DNA of 64,000 nt from Lelliottia sp. JS-SCA-14 (GTDB taxonomy: Bacteria > Pseudomonadota > Gammaproteobacteria > Enterobacterales > Enterobacteriaceae): positions 744,001 through 808,000 of the forward strand of contig NZ_CP141606.1 of NCBI RefSeq assembly GCF_035593345.1, written 5' to 3'. Positions within the stretch are counted from its first letter, which is position 1. Every line of letters starts with the position of its first letter. The translations under genes were made by a program, and so were the position numbers. The notes under the pieces are model-generated. The model saw nothing but the letters and a program-made list of their open reading frames with translations, made no database searches and was not told the DNA's origin. Below, piece by piece: positions 47,319 to 57,692 of the stretch.

Positions 47319-48284
47319 GTGACAGTGGAGTTAGATATGTTAGAAAAAAGAAATGATCAGCCTCACACGACAAGTGAAGGGACCAGGCCGCAACTGCGTA
47401 CGGTAGATCTTAACTTATTAACCGTTTTTGATGCTGTTATGCAGGAACAGAATATTACCCGAGCCGCGCAGTCTTTAGGGATGTCTCAGCCTGCCGTCAG
47501 TAATGCCGTTGCCAGACTTAAACTGATGTTTAACGATGAACTCTTCGTCCGCTATGGCCGCGGGATCCAGCCTACCGCCAGAGCCTATCAGCTTTTTGCC
47601 TCCGTGCGTCAGGCGTTGCAGCTGGTCCAGAATGAGTTGCCAGGGTCCGGATTCGAACCTCTAAGCAGTGAACGTGTTTTCCACCTTTGCGTGTGCAGTC
47701 CGCTGGATAATTATCTGACTTCCGTTATCTATAATAAAGTCGAGGCCATCGCGCCTAATATTCATCTGATATTTAAGTCATCCTTAAATCAAAACACTGA
47801 GCATCAGCTTCGTTATCAGGAAACAGAATTTGTTCTTGGCTATGAAGAGTTTCGTCGCCCGGAATTTTCTTGCGTTCCCTTGTTCAAAGATGAAATGGTG
47901 TTAGTCGCCAGCAAAACCCATCCGCGCATTAATGGTCCGCTGCTGGAAAGCGATGTTTATAATGAACAGCATGCGGTGGTGGCGCTTGATCGCTACGCCT
48001 CATTTAGCCAGCCCTGGTACGATACCCCGGATAAACAAGCCAGCGTGGCATACCAGGGAATGGCCATGGTGAGCGTGTTGAATATCGTTTCGCAGACGCA
48101 CCTGGTGGCCATTGCCCCTCGTTGGCTGGCGGAAGAGTTCTCCTCCCAGCTCAATCTGCAAATATTATCGCTGCCGCTGAAACTAAATAGTCGCACCTGT
48201 TATCTTTCCTGGCACGAGGCTGCAGGGCGAGATAAAGGCCATCAGTGGATGGAAGAGTTATTGGTGAGCGTTTGCCGGCGTTAA
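47319..48284 (+). CDS. leuO: LeuO, LysR-type antisilencing regulator
   Basis: A global regulator counteracting H-NS. 321 residues from GTG 47319, which has GGGAG seven bases upstream; an ATG at 47337 is the alternative. N-terminal winged helix ([57 protein letters not shown], about residues 29-86) is nearly identical to E. coli. A LysR effector-binding domain follows, ending [19 protein letters not shown]. The extreme N-terminus (before PQLRTVDLN) is variable between species. Confidence 0.95.
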   Translation: MTVELDMLEKRNDQPHTTSEGTRPQLRTVDLNLLTVFDAVMQEQNITRAAQSLGMSQPAVSNAVARLKLMFNDELFVRYGRGIQPTARAYQLFASVRQALQLVQNELPGSGFEPLSSERVFHLCVCSPLDNYLTSVIYNKVEAIAPNIHLIFKSSLNQNTEHQLRYQETEFVLGYEEFRRPEFSCVPLFKDEMVLVASKTHPRINGPLLESDVYNEQHAVVALDRYASFSQPWYDTPDKQASVAYQGMAMVSVLNIVSQTHLVAIAPRWLAEEFSSQLNLQILSLPLKLNSRTCYLSWHEAAGRDKGHQWMEELLVSVCRR

Positions 48285-48670
48285 TCGCCATCAGGATAAA
48301 TCGGTGGAAATCATCCGGTTTATCCTGCCTTTATTTCCAGTGGTAGTATTTTATCCTGTCATGAATTTTTCCCTTCGTGTTTTACCGCGCAAAAATAGAT
48401 GAATTACTGATTCAGTCTCTTTTTAAGCGACGAATCATCATCGCCAAAGTGTATTCCAGTGGAATTCACCATATCTTGTCATAATCCCTGTGTATTCTGC
48501 TTTTAGTCCCTTTTTCACGCCTCCGTTTGCTGATTGCCTGCCTCATAGGGAGCGGTTAAGGTGAAGGTCACTCTGCAAAAATGTAAGACAGGGGCAACCC
48601 TGGTCAGCAAGACGGCGAGGAAATGAATTCCTGTGTTCGTCTATAACAACAAGAAGCCTGGAGGCAAACC
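48285..48670 (+). promoter_or_regulatory. ilvIH upstream region, with leuO 3' hairpin
   Basis: The 386-base gap begins with an inverted repeat AGGATAAA (48293-48300) / TTTATCCT (48319-48326) that may end the leuO transcript. The rest is the position of the Lrp-activated ilvIH promoter in E. coli and has AT-rich stretches compatible with Lrp binding. A small hairpin CAGGG-GCAA-CCCTG (48590-48603) lies in the probable leader. I assign no exact promoter. Confidence 0.5.
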
Positions 48671-50395
48671 ATGGAGATGTTGTCTGGCGCCGAAATGGTC
48701 GTCCGGTCGCTTATCGATCAGGGCGTCAAGCAAGTATTCGGCTATCCCGGAGGCGCGGTCCTCGATATTTACGATGCGTTACACACCGTGGGCGGTATTG
48801 ATCATGTACTGGTGCGCCATGAGCAAGCCGCCGTACATATGGCTGACGGTCTGGCGCGTGCCACCGGGGAAGTGGGCGTGGTGCTGGTCACCTCGGGCCC
48901 AGGAGCCACCAACGCCATTACCGGCATTGCGACTGCCTATATGGATTCCATCCCGCTGGTCATTTTATCCGGACAGGTTGCCACCTCGCTGATTGGCTAC
49001 GACGCCTTTCAGGAGTGCGACATGGTCGGGATCTCCCGCCCGGTGGTGAAGCACAGCTTCCTGGTCAAACAAACGGAAGACATTCCGGGCGTGCTGAAAA
49101 AAGCCTTCTGGCTGGCCGCCAGTGGCCGTCCTGGCCCGGTTGTTGTCGATTTACCCAAAGATATTCTCAATCCGGCCAACAAACTGCCGTACGTCTGGCC
49201 TGATTCCGTGAGCATGCGCTCTTATAATCCCACGACGCAGGGACATAAAGGTCAAATCAAACGCGCGCTGCAGACGCTGGTCGCCGCGAAAAAACCGGTG
49301 GTATATGTGGGTGGCGGTGCGGTGAACGCCCATTGCCATGCGCAGCTTCGTGAGCTAATCGAAAAGCTGAACCTACCTGTCGCATCGTCATTGATGGGGC
49401 TGGGCGCATTTCCGGCTACGCACCGTCAGGCGCTGGGTATGCTGGGGATGCATGGCACCTATGAAGCCAACATGACCATGCATAACTCCGATGTGATTTT
49501 TGCCGTCGGGGTGCGCTTTGACGATCGCACCACCAACAATCTGGCGAAGTACTGCCCGAATGCGACGGTGCTGCATATCGATATCGACCCGACCTCTATC
49601 TCTAAAACCGTTCCTGCCGATGTGCCGATCGTGGGCGATGCTTTGCAGGTTCTGGAACAAATGCTGGAGCTATTGGCGCATGACGCTCCTGCACAGCCGC
49701 TGGATGATATTCGCGACTGGTGGCAGCAGATTGAGCAGTGGCGTGGCCGTCAGTGTCTGAAATACGACACTCAGAGCGAACACATCAAGCCGCAGGCGGT
49801 GATCGAAACGATCTGGCGCTTGACCCAGGGCGATGCCTACGTCACCTCTGATGTCGGTCAGCACCAGATGTTTGCTGCCCTCTATTATCCGTTTGATAAA
49901 CCGCGTCGCTGGATAAACTCCGGCGGCCTCGGAACCATGGGCTTCGGTCTGCCCGCTGCCTTAGGCGTGAAGCTGGCGCTGCCAAATGAAACGGTGGTGT
50001 GCGTCACCGGTGATGGCAGTATCCAGATGAACATTCAGGAGCTCTCCACCGCACTGCAATACGATCTGCCGGTACTGGTGCTGAACCTTAACAACGGCTA
50101 TCTGGGGATGGTGAAGCAGTGGCAGGACATGATCTACTCCGGACGCCATTCGCAATCCTATATGAAATCGTTGCCGGACTTTGTACGGGTGGCGGAAGCC
50201 TACGGTCACGTCGGTATTCGCGTCAGCGATCCAAAAGAGCTGGAAGCGAAGCTCGGCGAAGCGCTGGAGCACGTCAGGAACAATCGCCTGGTCTTTGTGG
50301 ATGTCATCGTCGATGGAACGGAGCACGTCTATCCGATGCATATCCGCGGCGGCGGTATGGATGAAATGTGGTTAAGCAAAACGGAGAGAACCTGA
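48671..50395 (+). CDS. ilvI: Acetolactate synthase III large subunit
   Basis: Thiamine-diphosphate enzyme making acetolactate or acetohydroxybutyrate for valine, leucine and isoleucine. 574 residues, E. coli length. [37 protein letters not shown]; catalytic Glu in [13 protein letters not shown] (about residue 47); ThDP motif [35 protein letters not shown] near 440-475. The Gly of NNGYLG is Arg in the E. coli protein as I remember it, a position outside the metal ligands. The start follows GCCTGGAGGC. It overlaps ilvH by 1 base. Confidence 0.97.
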   Translation: MEMLSGAEMVVRSLIDQGVKQVFGYPGGAVLDIYDALHTVGGIDHVLVRHEQAAVHMADGLARATGEVGVVLVTSGPGATNAITGIATAYMDSIPLVILSGQVATSLIGYDAFQECDMVGISRPVVKHSFLVKQTEDIPGVLKKAFWLAASGRPGPVVVDLPKDILNPANKLPYVWPDSVSMRSYNPTTQGHKGQIKRALQTLVAAKKPVVYVGGGAVNAHCHAQLRELIEKLNLPVASSLMGLGAFPATHRQALGMLGMHGTYEANMTMHNSDVIFAVGVRFDDRTTNNLAKYCPNATVLHIDIDPTSISKTVPADVPIVGDALQVLEQMLELLAHDAPAQPLDDIRDWWQQIEQWRGRQCLKYDTQSEHIKPQAVIETIWRLTQGDAYVTSDVGQHQMFAALYYPFDKPRRWINSGGLGTMGFGLPAALGVKLALPNETVVCVTGDGSIQMNIQELSTALQYDLPVLVLNLNNGYLGMVKQWQDMIYSGRHSQSYMKSLPDFVRVAEAYGHVGIRVSDPKELEAKLGEALEHVRNNRLVFVDVIVDGTEHVYPMHIRGGGMDEMWLSKTERT

Positions 50396-50886
50396 TGCGC
50401 AGGATATTATCTGTACTCCTGGAAAACGAATCTGGCGCGCTGTCGCGCGTCATTGGGCTCTTTGCGCAGCGCGGCTACAACATTGAAAGCCTGACCGTGG
50501 CACCGACCGACGATCCGACCCTGTCGCGGATGACTATCCAGACCGTCGGCGATGCGAAAGTGCTTGAGCAAATTGAAAAGCAGCTGCATAAATTAGTGGA
50601 TGTGCTGCGAGTGAGTGAATTAGGGCAGGGGGCGTACGTCGAGCGTGAAGTGATGCTGGTGAAAATTCAGGCCAGCGGATACGGACGCGAAGAGGTTAAG
50701 CGCAATACGGATATCTTCCGTGGGCAAATCATCGACGTGACACCCTCTATCTATACCGTTCAGCTTGCCGGAACCAGCGATAAGCTCGATGCCTTTCTGG
50801 CTTCCGTTCGCGATGTAGCAAAAATTGTCGAGGTCGCGCGCTCAGGCATCGTGGGCTTGTCCCGCGGTGATAAAATCATGCGCTAA
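50395..50886 (+). CDS. ilvH: Acetolactate synthase III regulatory subunit
   Basis: Small subunit conferring valine feedback inhibition and full activity on IlvI. 163 residues from ATG 50395 (overlap TGATG with ilvI). ACT domain at the N-terminus ([48 protein letters not shown]) and a C-terminal ACT-like regulatory domain. The N-terminal Gly/Asn positions linked to valine sensitivity look wild-type. Followed by a strong terminator. Confidence 0.97.
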   Translation: MRRILSVLLENESGALSRVIGLFAQRGYNIESLTVAPTDDPTLSRMTIQTVGDAKVLEQIEKQLHKLVDVLRVSELGQGAYVEREVMLVKIQASGYGREEVKRNTDIFRGQIIDVTPSIYTVQLAGTSDKLDAFLASVRDVAKIVEVARSGIVGLSRGDKIMR

Positions 50887-50910
50887 CGACCAAAAAAGTT
50901 CGCCTCTTTC

Positions 50911-50941
50911 AGCCCGGTCTGCAAAGCCGGGCTTTTTTTTG
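50911..50941 (+). terminator. ilvIH terminator
   Basis: AGCCCGG (50911-50917) / CCGGGCT (50927-50933) with a 9-base loop, followed by eight T. Confidence 0.93.
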
Positions 50942-51066
50942 CCTAAACACCGCCTAAGGACAATAAAAGCGGTTGCCGCAAGAACTATTCTGCGTTTAGA
51001 TGTTAAAAGATATAACCATAAACCTGACAAGGCCATGGACTCTTTTATTTCGTTTAAGGGGCAATT

Positions 51067-52071
51067 GTGAAACTGGATGAAATCGCCCGGCTAGCCGGCG
51101 TGTCACGAACTACGGCGAGCTATGTGATTAACGGTAAAGCAAAGCAGTACCGTGTTAGCGACAAAACCGTTGAAAAAGTGATGGCGGTGGTTCGTGAGCA
51201 TAACTACCATCCGAACGCTGTCGCGGCCGGGTTACGTGCCGGGCGCACCCGCTCTATTGGTCTGGTGATCCCGGATCTGGAGAACACCAGCTACACACGC
51301 ATTGCGAACTATCTCGAACGTCAGGCGCGTCAGCGTGGCTATCAGCTGCTGATCGCCTGCTCGGAAGATCAGCCCGATAACGAGATGCGCTGCATTGAAC
51401 ACCTGCTGCAGCGCCAGGTCGACGCGATTATTGTGTCGACCTCTCTGCCGCCTGAGCATCCTTTCTACCAGCGCTGGGCGAATGGTTCGTTCCCGATTGT
51501 GGCGCTCGATCGTGCGCTCGACCGCGAACACTTCACAAGCGTGGTGGGTGCCGATCAAGACGATGCCGAGATGCTGGCCGCTGAGCTAAGAACTTTCCCG
51601 GCGGAAACCGTCCTCTATCTCGGCGCGCTGCCAGAGCTCTCCGTCAGCTTCCTGCGCGAGCAGGGGTTCCGTACCGCCTGGAAAGACGATCCGCGCGAGG
51701 TGCACTACCTCTACGCTAACAGTTACGAGCGCGAAGCCGCTGCTCAGCTATTTGAAAAGTGGCTTGAGACGCACCCGATGCCGCAGGCGTTGTTCACCAC
51801 CTCTTTCGCGCTGTTACAGGGCGTGATGGACGTGACGCTGCGCCGCGAAGGGAAACTCCCTTCCGAACTGGCGATTGCCACCTTTGGTGATAACGAACTG
51901 CTCGACTTTCTGCAATGCCCGGTGCTGGCCGTCGCTCAGCGTCATCGTGATGTGGCCGAACGGGTGCTGGAGATCGTGCTGGCGAGCCTCGATGAACCGC
52001 GTAAGCCAAAGCCGGGACTGACGCGTATCAAACGTAATCTCTACCGTCGCGGCGTGTTAAGCCGTCATTAA
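51067..52071 (+). CDS. cra: Cra (FruR), catabolite repressor/activator
   Basis: LacI-family global regulator of carbon flux; the effectors are fructose 1-phosphate and, by older reports, fructose 1,6-bisphosphate. 334 residues from GTG 51067. Helix-turn-helix and hinge: [68 protein letters not shown], nearly the E. coli sequence. The effector domain ends in [27 protein letters not shown] sequence precedes the GTG. Confidence 0.97.
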   Translation: MKLDEIARLAGVSRTTASYVINGKAKQYRVSDKTVEKVMAVVREHNYHPNAVAAGLRAGRTRSIGLVIPDLENTSYTRIANYLERQARQRGYQLLIACSEDQPDNEMRCIEHLLQRQVDAIIVSTSLPPEHPFYQRWANGSFPIVALDRALDREHFTSVVGADQDDAEMLAAELRTFPAETVLYLGALPELSVSFLREQGFRTAWKDDPREVHYLYANSYEREAAAQLFEKWLETHPMPQALFTTSFALLQGVMDVTLRREGKLPSELAIATFGDNELLDFLQCPVLAVAQRHRDVAERVLEIVLASLDEPRKPKPGLTRIKRNLYRRGVLSRH

Positions 52072-52078
52072 TCACACA

Positions 52079-52101
52079 TCAGGGCAGGTTAACTGCCCTG
52101 A
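52079..52101 (+). terminator. Hairpin after cra
   Basis: TCAGGGCAG (52079-52087) / CTGCCCTGA (52093-52101) with loop GTTAA. The following CTGTTTCTC is only partly T-rich, so it is a probable rather than certain intrinsic terminator. Confidence 0.7.
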
Positions 52102-52590
52102 CTGTTTCTCATTATCACGTCAAATAATATCCTGACTAAAATTAAGATAATTCTCTAAGAATCATAGCCTGCTATTCGTCTTAATTCTTTTTGCTTTCTT
52201 CGAGTGCTTTTTAAGGTTATTTCGGCAACAGTTATCGCTATTTTTTGTATTGTTTTGTTACAAAGGCCATTCCCGCGCTGAATTATCAGCCGTTTTTTCC
52301 TCTCTGACTCCGGCCTGCGCGCCAGGTCTTGTCTCTTCTGGCTTCTCCGGTGAATCTGGCGCTGTTATCCCCGTGCGTAATGTCTTAAAATGCCGCCCGC
52401 GTCGCAAACTGACACTTTATATTTGCCCGTGGTGGTATGGAGTGAATTTTAACGCCCATGGGTCTATTTGTTTTTTTTCTTACAAATATTCATGACGTTA
52501 ATTTTGCCTCGTTAGTTGTGCAGTTATTAATCAAGTTGGGTTATGTCCGTAAATAGGTGGCATCCATGCCCTTATCGCGGTAGTCCTGGC
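52102..52590. other. Gene-free region between cra and the mraZ promoter
   Basis: About 490 bases of lower-GC DNA. An open frame of 81 codons (52250-52495) is present, but it lacks a ribosome-binding site, has atypical composition and resembles nothing I know. I see no other feature except the mraZ promoter at its right edge. Confidence 0.6.
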
Positions 52591-52620
52591 TTGACAAGCT
52601 TTTCCTTCGCTCCGTAAACT
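52591..52620 (+). promoter_or_regulatory. Pmra, main promoter of the dcw cluster
   Basis: A perfect -35 TTGACA (52591-52596) and -10 TAAACT (52615-52620) with an 18-bp spacer. The surrounding sequence (TTGACAAGCTTTTCC...) recalls the E. coli Pmra that drives mraZ-rsmH-ftsL and onward. Confidence 0.88.
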
Positions 52621-52626
52621 CCTTTA

Positions 52627-52662
52627 TGTGGGAATTTGTGGGTTAAAGTGGTGATAAGGGGT
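52627..52662 (+). promoter_or_regulatory. MraZ operator: four repeats at 10-bp intervals
   Basis: TGTGGG (52627), TGTGGG (52637), AGTGGT (52647) and AGGGGT (52657) occur at an exact 10-bp period just downstream of Pmra. They match the TGGG-based direct repeats to which the ring-shaped MraZ repressor binds. Confidence 0.85.
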
Positions 52663-52671
52663 GAGGCTGGC

Positions 52672-53130
52672 ATGTTCCGTGGGGCGGCGTTAGTCAATCT
52701 CGACAGCAAGGGGCGTTTATCGGTACCAACCCGATATCGCGATCAGCTGATCGAAAACGCTTCGGGTCAAATGGTTTGCACCATTGACATCAACCACCCC
52801 TGCCTGCTGCTTTACACCTTACCCGAGTGGGAAATTATTGAGCAAAAGCTGTCGCGACTGTCGAGCATGAATCCGCAGGAACGCCGCGTACAGCGGTTGT
52901 TATTGGGACATGCCAGTGAATGTCAGATGGATAACGCAGGACGTTTATTGATAGCCCCTGTGTTACGGCAACATGCTGGTCTGACGAAAGAAGTGATGCT
53001 GGTCGGGCAGTTCAATAAGTTTGAACTGTGGGATGAAACGACCTGGTATCAACAGGTCAAGGAAGATATCGACGCTGAGCAGTCTGAATCCGTAGTGCTT
53101 TCGGACAGGCTGCAGGACTTGTCTCTATAA
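52672..53130 (+). CDS. mraZ: MraZ, transcriptional repressor of the dcw operon
   Basis: A 152-residue AbrB/SpoVT-type DNA-binding protein with two tandem domains ([26 protein letters not shown] and [23 protein letters not shown], each with the DxxGRLxxP/A motif) that assembles into rings. It represses its own operon. The start is at ATG 52672 after GTGAGGCTGGC; a longer in-frame start (52636) falls inside the operator. It lies 2 bases before rsmH. Confidence 0.96.
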   Translation: MFRGAALVNLDSKGRLSVPTRYRDQLIENASGQMVCTIDINHPCLLLYTLPEWEIIEQKLSRLSSMNPQERRVQRLLLGHASECQMDNAGRLLIAPVLRQHAGLTKEVMLVGQFNKFELWDETTWYQQVKEDIDAEQSESVVLSDRLQDLSL

Positions 53131-53132
53131 AT

Positions 53133-54074
53133 ATGATGGAAAATTATAAACATACAACGGTGCTACTGGATGAGGCCGTCAACGGCCTGAATATTCGTCC
53201 TGATGGCATCTATATCGATGGAACATTTGGTCGCGGTGGTCACTCGCGTCTGATCCTCTCCCAACTGGGAGCGGAAGGCCGCTTACTGGCAATCGATCGC
53301 GATCCGCAGGCTATTGCCGTGGCGAAGACCATCGATGATCCACGCTTTTCCATCGTCCATGGACCTTTCTCTGCGCTGGCGGATTATGTCGCCGAGCGCG
53401 GCCTGACGGGCAAGATCGACGGAATCCTTCTCGATCTTGGCGTCTCTTCACCCCAGCTTGATGACGCAGAGCGCGGTTTTTCCTTTATGCGCGACGGTCC
53501 GCTGGACATGCGTATGGACCCGACCCGCGGCCAGTCTGCTGCCGAATGGCTGCAAACCGCTGACGAAGCCGACATTGCCTGGGTGATCAAAACCTTCGGC
53601 GAAGAGCGTTTCGGCAAACGTATTGCCCGCGGCATCGTGGAGCGTAATCGCATTGAACCGATGACCCGCACCAAAGAGCTGGCAGAGGTCGTGACCGCGG
53701 CAACGCCGGTCAAAGACAAATTCAAACATCCCGCGACCCGTACCTTCCAGGCGGTGCGCATCTGGGTGAACAGTGAACTGGAGGAGATAGAGCAGGCGCT
53801 AAAAAGCTCGCTCGGCGTGCTGGCCCCAGGTGGGCGGTTATCCATCATCAGCTTCCACTCGCTGGAAGACCGTATTGTGAAGCGCTTTATGCGTGAGCAA
53901 AGCCGCGGTCCTCAAGTGCCAGCTGGGCTGCCGATGACGGAAGAACAACTCAGGAAGCTGGGCGGCCGTCAGTTGCGAGTATTAGGCAAGTTGATGCCGG
54001 GCGAAGAAGAGGTGGCAGAGAATCCACGTGCCCGTAGTTCAGTGCTGCGTATCGCAGAGAGGACGAACGCATGA
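53133..54074 (+). CDS. rsmH: 16S rRNA m4C1402 methyltransferase
   Basis: Also MraW; N4-methylates C1402 in the ribosomal P site. 313 residues, E. coli length. [16 protein letters not shown] motif [16 protein letters not shown] (about residues 30-45), [33 protein letters not shown], and [19 protein letters not shown]. It overlaps ftsL by 4 bases (ATGA). Confidence 0.97.
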   Translation: MMENYKHTTVLLDEAVNGLNIRPDGIYIDGTFGRGGHSRLILSQLGAEGRLLAIDRDPQAIAVAKTIDDPRFSIVHGPFSALADYVAERGLTGKIDGILLDLGVSSPQLDDAERGFSFMRDGPLDMRMDPTRGQSAAEWLQTADEADIAWVIKTFGEERFGKRIARGIVERNRIEPMTRTKELAEVVTAATPVKDKFKHPATRTFQAVRIWVNSELEEIEQALKSSLGVLAPGGRLSIISFHSLEDRIVKRFMREQSRGPQVPAGLPMTEEQLRKLGGRQLRVLGKLMPGEEEVAENPRARSSVLRIAERTNA

Positions 54075-54436
54075 TCAGCAGAGTGACAGAGACCTTAAGC
54101 AAGGTTAAAGGATCGTTAGGAAGCAACGAGCGCCATGCCTTGCCTGGCGTGATCGGCGACGATCTCTTGCGGTTTGGGAAGCTGCCACTCTGCCTGTTCA
54201 TTTGCATCATTGTGACGGCTGTGACGGTGGTGACCACCGCGCACCATACCCGTTTATTAACCGCGCAGCGCGAGCAGATGGTGCTCGAACGCGATGCGCT
54301 GGATATCGAATGGCGAAACCTGATTCTTGAAGAAAACGCGCTCGGCGATCACAGCCGGGTTGAACGGATCGCAACGGAAAAGCTGCAGCTGCAGCATGTT
54401 GATCCTTCTCAGGAAAATATCGTAGTACAAAAATAA
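54071..54436 (+). CDS. ftsL: FtsL, divisome protein
   Basis: A 121-residue bitopic protein with a short cytoplasmic N-terminus, one membrane segment ([21 protein letters not shown], about residues 38-58) and a periplasmic coiled coil ([49 protein letters not shown]). With FtsB and FtsQ it activates FtsWI. It lies between rsmH and ftsI. Confidence 0.96.
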   Translation: MISRVTETLSKVKGSLGSNERHALPGVIGDDLLRFGKLPLCLFICIIVTAVTVVTTAHHTRLLTAQREQMVLERDALDIEWRNLILEENALGDHSRVERIATEKLQLQHVDPSQENIVVQK

Positions 54437-54451
54437 GGGAACACGCGACGC

Positions 54452-56218
54452 ATGAGAGCAGCGGCGAAAACGCAAAAACCGAAACGTCAGGAAGAACAGG
54501 CCAACTTTGTCAGTTGGCGTTTTGCGTTGCTTTGTGGCTGTATTTTACTGGCGCTGGTGTTCCTGCTGGGCCGTGCGGCGTGGTTGCAGATCATCGCTCC
54601 TGACATGCTGGTGCGCCAGGGTGACATGCGTTCCCTGCGCGTGCAGGAAGTGGCAACATCGCGCGGTCTGATCACCGATCGTTCCGGTCGTCCACTGGCG
54701 GTGAGTGTGCCGGTGAAAGCGATCTGGGCCGATCCGAAAGAGCTCCACGATGCTGGCGGCGTGACCCTCGATAACCGCTGGAAGGCGCTGGCCGATGCGC
54801 TGAAAATGCCTCTCGACCAGATGGCGGCGCGCGTGAACGCTAACCCGAAAGGGCGCTTTATCTATCTGGCGCGTCAGGTTAACCCTGACATGGCCGACTA
54901 CATCAAAAAATTGAAACTGCCGGGCATTCATCTGCGTGAAGAGTCACGCCGTTATTACCCGTCGGGAGAAGTGACCGCTCACCTCATTGGCTTCACTAAC
55001 GTCGATAGTCAGGGGATCGAAGGGGTCGAAAAAAGCTTTGATAAATGGCTGACGGGCCAGCCGGGCGAACGTGTGGTGCGTAAAGACCGCTACGGGCGTG
55101 TCATCGAGGATATCTCCTCAACCGACAGCCAGGCCGCGCATAACCTGGCCCTGAGTATCGACGAACGTCTGCAGGCGCTGGTGTATCGCGAGCTGAACAA
55201 TGCCGTAGCGTTCAACAAAGCCGAATCCGGCAGTGCCGTGCTGGTGGATGTCAGCACCGGTGAAGTACTGGCGATGGCGAACAGCCCGTCCTACAACCCG
55301 AACAACCTGACGGGGACGCAGAAAGATGTGATGCGTAACCGTACCATCACCGACGTCTTCGAACCCGGTTCGACCGTCAAACCGATGGTGGTGATGACCG
55401 CCCTGCAGCGCGGCATCGTCAACGAAAATACCGTTCTGAATACGATCCCTTACCGAATTAACGGTCACGAAATCAAAGACGTGGCGCGTTACAGCGAATT
55501 GACCCTCACCGGGGTTTTGCAGAAGTCGAGTAACGTCGGTGTTTCTAAGCTGGCGTTAGCGATGCCGTCCTCAGCGTTAGTAGAGACTTACTCACGTTTT
55601 GGGCTAGGAAAGGCGACCAATTTGGGGTTGGTCGGAGAACGCAGTGGCTTATATCCTCAAAAACAACGGTGGTCTGACATAGAGAGGGCCACCTTCTCTT
55701 TCGGCTACGGGCTAATGGTAACGCCGTTACAGTTAGCGCGAGTCTACGCAACGATTGGCAGCTATGGCGTCTATCGCCCGCTGTCGATTACCAAAGTTGA
55801 TCCACCGGTTCCCGGCGAGCGTATCTTCCCGGAAGCCACCGTACGTACCGTCGTGCACATGATGGAGAGCGTCGCCCTGCCGGGCGGCGGTGGCGTCAAA
55901 GCCGCCATCAAGGGCTATCGCATCGCGATTAAAACCGGTACCGCGAAAAAAGTGGGGCCAGATGGCCGCTACATCAACAAATACATTGCTTATACCGCAG
56001 GCGTCGCGCCTGCCAGTAATCCGCGTTTTGCGCTGGTGGTCGTCATTAACGATCCACAGGCGGGTAAATACTACGGCGGCGCCGTCTCCGCGCCAGTGTT
56101 CGGTGCCATCATGGGCGGTGTTCTGCGTACCATGAACATCGAGCCTGATGCGCTGGACACGGGCGATAAAAATGAATTTGTAACTAATCAAGGCGAGGGA
56201 ACAGGTGGCAGATCGTAA
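54452..56218 (+). CDS. ftsI: FtsI (PBP3), septal peptidoglycan transpeptidase
   Basis: Class B penicillin-binding protein of the divisome, 588 residues. N-terminal membrane anchor ([25 protein letters not shown], about residues 25-49), pedestal, and transpeptidase domain with SxxK ([10 protein letters not shown], Ser near 307), SxN (KSSNVG, about 359-361) and KTGT (about 494-497). No insertion after the residue ~333 region linked to beta-lactam resistance. The C-terminal tail ends [10 protein letters not shown]. Codons 365-430 use quite different synonyms from the rest; see the FtsO entry. It overlaps murE by 14 bases. Confidence 0.97.
   Translation: MRAAAKTQKPKRQEEQANFVSWRFALLCGCILLALVFLLGRAAWLQIIAPDMLVRQGDMRSLRVQEVATSRGLITDRSGRPLAVSVPVKAIWADPKELHDAGGVTLDNRWKALADALKMPLDQMAARVNANPKGRFIYLARQVNPDMADYIKKLKLPGIHLREESRRYYPSGEVTAHLIGFTNVDSQGIEGVEKSFDKWLTGQPGERVVRKDRYGRVIEDISSTDSQAAHNLALSIDERLQALVYRELNNAVAFNKAESGSAVLVDVSTGEVLAMANSPSYNPNNLTGTQKDVMRNRTITDVFEPGSTVKPMVVMTALQRGIVNENTVLNTIPYRINGHEIKDVARYSELTLTGVLQKSSNVGVSKLALAMPSSALVETYSRFGLGKATNLGLVGERSGLYPQKQRWSDIERATFSFGYGLMVTPLQLARVYATIGSYGVYRPLSITKVDPPVPGERIFPEATVRTVVHMMESVALPGGGGVKAAIKGYRIAIKTGTAKKVGPDGRYINKYIAYTAGVAPASNPRFALVVVINDPQAGKYYGGAVSAPVFGAIMGGVLRTMNIEPDALDTGDKNEFVTNQGEGTGGRS
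55559..55745 (+). ncRNA. ftsO: Probable ORF-internal sRNA FtsO within ftsI
   Basis: This patch of ftsI uses codons otherwise avoided here (CTA, TTA, TTG, GGA, GGG, ATA, AGG, CGA, CGG, TCA, GTA). As far as I can recall the K-12 sequence, it is almost base-identical to E. coli, although flanking codons have drifted. FtsO has been described as an sRNA within the E. coli ftsI coding region that sponges RybB. Constraint at the nucleotide level fits an RNA function. Exact ends cannot be set from sequence. Confidence 0.5.
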
Positions 56219-57692
56219 TTTGCGCGACCTTCTTGCTCCGTGGGTGCAAACGCTGCCCGCGCGAGCACTGCGAGAGATGGTACTCGACAGCCGTGTGGCT
56301 GCGTCGGGCGATCTTTTTGTAGCAGTAGTCGGTCATCAGGCGGACGGGCGTCGGTATATCCCGCAGGCGATAGCGCAAGGTGTAGCTGCCATTATTGCTG
56401 AGGCAAAAGATGAAGCAACCGATGGCGAAGTGCGTGAAATTCACGGCGTGCCGGTCATCTATCTCAGCCAGTTGAATGAACGCCTTTCCGCTCTGGCGGG
56501 ACGTTTTTACGATGAGCCGTCCGATCAGCTGCGTCTGGTTGGCGTGACGGGCACCAACGGTAAAACCACCACCACGCAGTTGATGGCGCAGTGGGCCGAG
56601 CTGCTGGGTGAAACCAGCGCGGTGATGGGTACCGTCGGCAACGGTTTGCTGGGTAAAGTGAACCCGACGGAAAACACCACCGGCTCTGCAGTCGACGTGC
56701 AGCATGTGCTTGCCGGTCTGGCAGGGCAGGGCGCGACCTTTGCCGCGATGGAAGTCTCTTCTCACGGCCTGGTCCAGCACCGTGTGGCCGCGCTGAAATT
56801 TGCCGCATCGGTGTTTACCAACCTGAGCCGCGATCACCTCGACTATCACGGCGACATGGAAAGCTACGAAGCCGCGAAATGGCTGCTGTACTCCACTCAC
56901 CACTGCGGTCAGGCGATTGTGAACGCCGACGACGAAGTGGGCCGCCGCTGGCTGGCGAAGCTGCCGGATGCGGTTGCCGTGTCGATGGAAGACCATATTA
57001 ATCCGAACTGCCATGGCCGCTGGCTGAAGGCGACGGACGTGAATTATCACGACAGCGGGGCGACGATCCGCTTTGACTCCTCCTGGGGCGAAGGCGAAAT
57101 TGAAAGCCGCCTGATGGGCGCGTTTAACGTCAGCAACCTGCTGCTGGCGCTGGCCACGTTGCTGGCGCTGGGCTATCCGCTGGCCGATCTGCTGAAAACC
57201 GCCGCGCGTCTGCAACCCGTTTGTGGCCGTATGGAAGTGTTTACCGCACCGGGCAAACCGACGGTCGTCGTTGATTATGCCCACACTCCGGACGCGCTGG
57301 AAAAAGCGCTGCAGGCGGCACGTCTGCACTGCACCGGTAAACTGTGGTGCGTCTTCGGCTGCGGCGGCGATCGCGACAAAGGTAAGCGCCCACTTATGGG
57401 AGCGATTGCCGAGGAGTTCGCCGATATCCCGGTTGTCACCGATGACAACCCGCGTACCGAAGAGCCGCGCGCGATCATCAACGATATTCTCGCAGGTATG
57501 CTCGATGCCGGGCATGCGCGTGTGATGGAAGGCCGCGCAGAAGCGGTGACGAACACCATCATGCAGGCCAAAGAGAATGACGTGGTGCTGCTGGCCGGTA
57601 AAGGCCACGAAGATTACCAGATTGTCGGCGCGCGTCGTCTCGACTATTCCGACCGCGTCACCGCGGCACGTCTGCTGGGAGTGGTGGCATGA
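56205..57692 (+). CDS. murE: MurE, UDP-MurNAc-Ala-Glu:meso-DAP ligase
   Basis: Adds meso-diaminopimelate to the peptidoglycan precursor. 495 residues from GTG 56205, overlapping ftsI and preceded by GGGAACAG. ATP-binding [10 protein letters not shown] near residue 113; specificity loop DDNPRTEEP near 412-420, the DNPR motif selecting meso-DAP rather than lysine; carbamylated-lysine region [24 protein letters not shown]. It overlaps murF by 4 bases. Confidence 0.98.
   Translation: MADRNLRDLLAPWVQTLPARALREMVLDSRVAASGDLFVAVVGHQADGRRYIPQAIAQGVAAIIAEAKDEATDGEVREIHGVPVIYLSQLNERLSALAGRFYDEPSDQLRLVGVTGTNGKTTTTQLMAQWAELLGETSAVMGTVGNGLLGKVNPTENTTGSAVDVQHVLAGLAGQGATFAAMEVSSHGLVQHRVAALKFAASVFTNLSRDHLDYHGDMESYEAAKWLLYSTHHCGQAIVNADDEVGRRWLAKLPDAVAVSMEDHINPNCHGRWLKATDVNYHDSGATIRFDSSWGEGEIESRLMGAFNVSNLLLALATLLALGYPLADLLKTAARLQPVCGRMEVFTAPGKPTVVVDYAHTPDALEKALQAARLHCTGKLWCVFGCGGDRDKGKRPLMGAIAEEFADIPVVTDDNPRTEEPRAIINDILAGMLDAGHARVMEGRAEAVTNTIMQAKENDVVLLAGKGHEDYQIVGARRLDYSDRVTAARLLGVVA

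Noticed and set aside
48623..48646. Seven-codon ATG frame in the ilvI leader
   Set aside because: The purine stretch is too close to the ATG and there are no branched-chain regulatory codons apart from single Val and Leu; not credible as an attenuator peptide.
52250..52495. 81-codon frame in the cra-mraZ gap
   Set aside because: No Shine-Dalgarno, Cys/aromatic-rich haphazard sequence and no homology I recognise.
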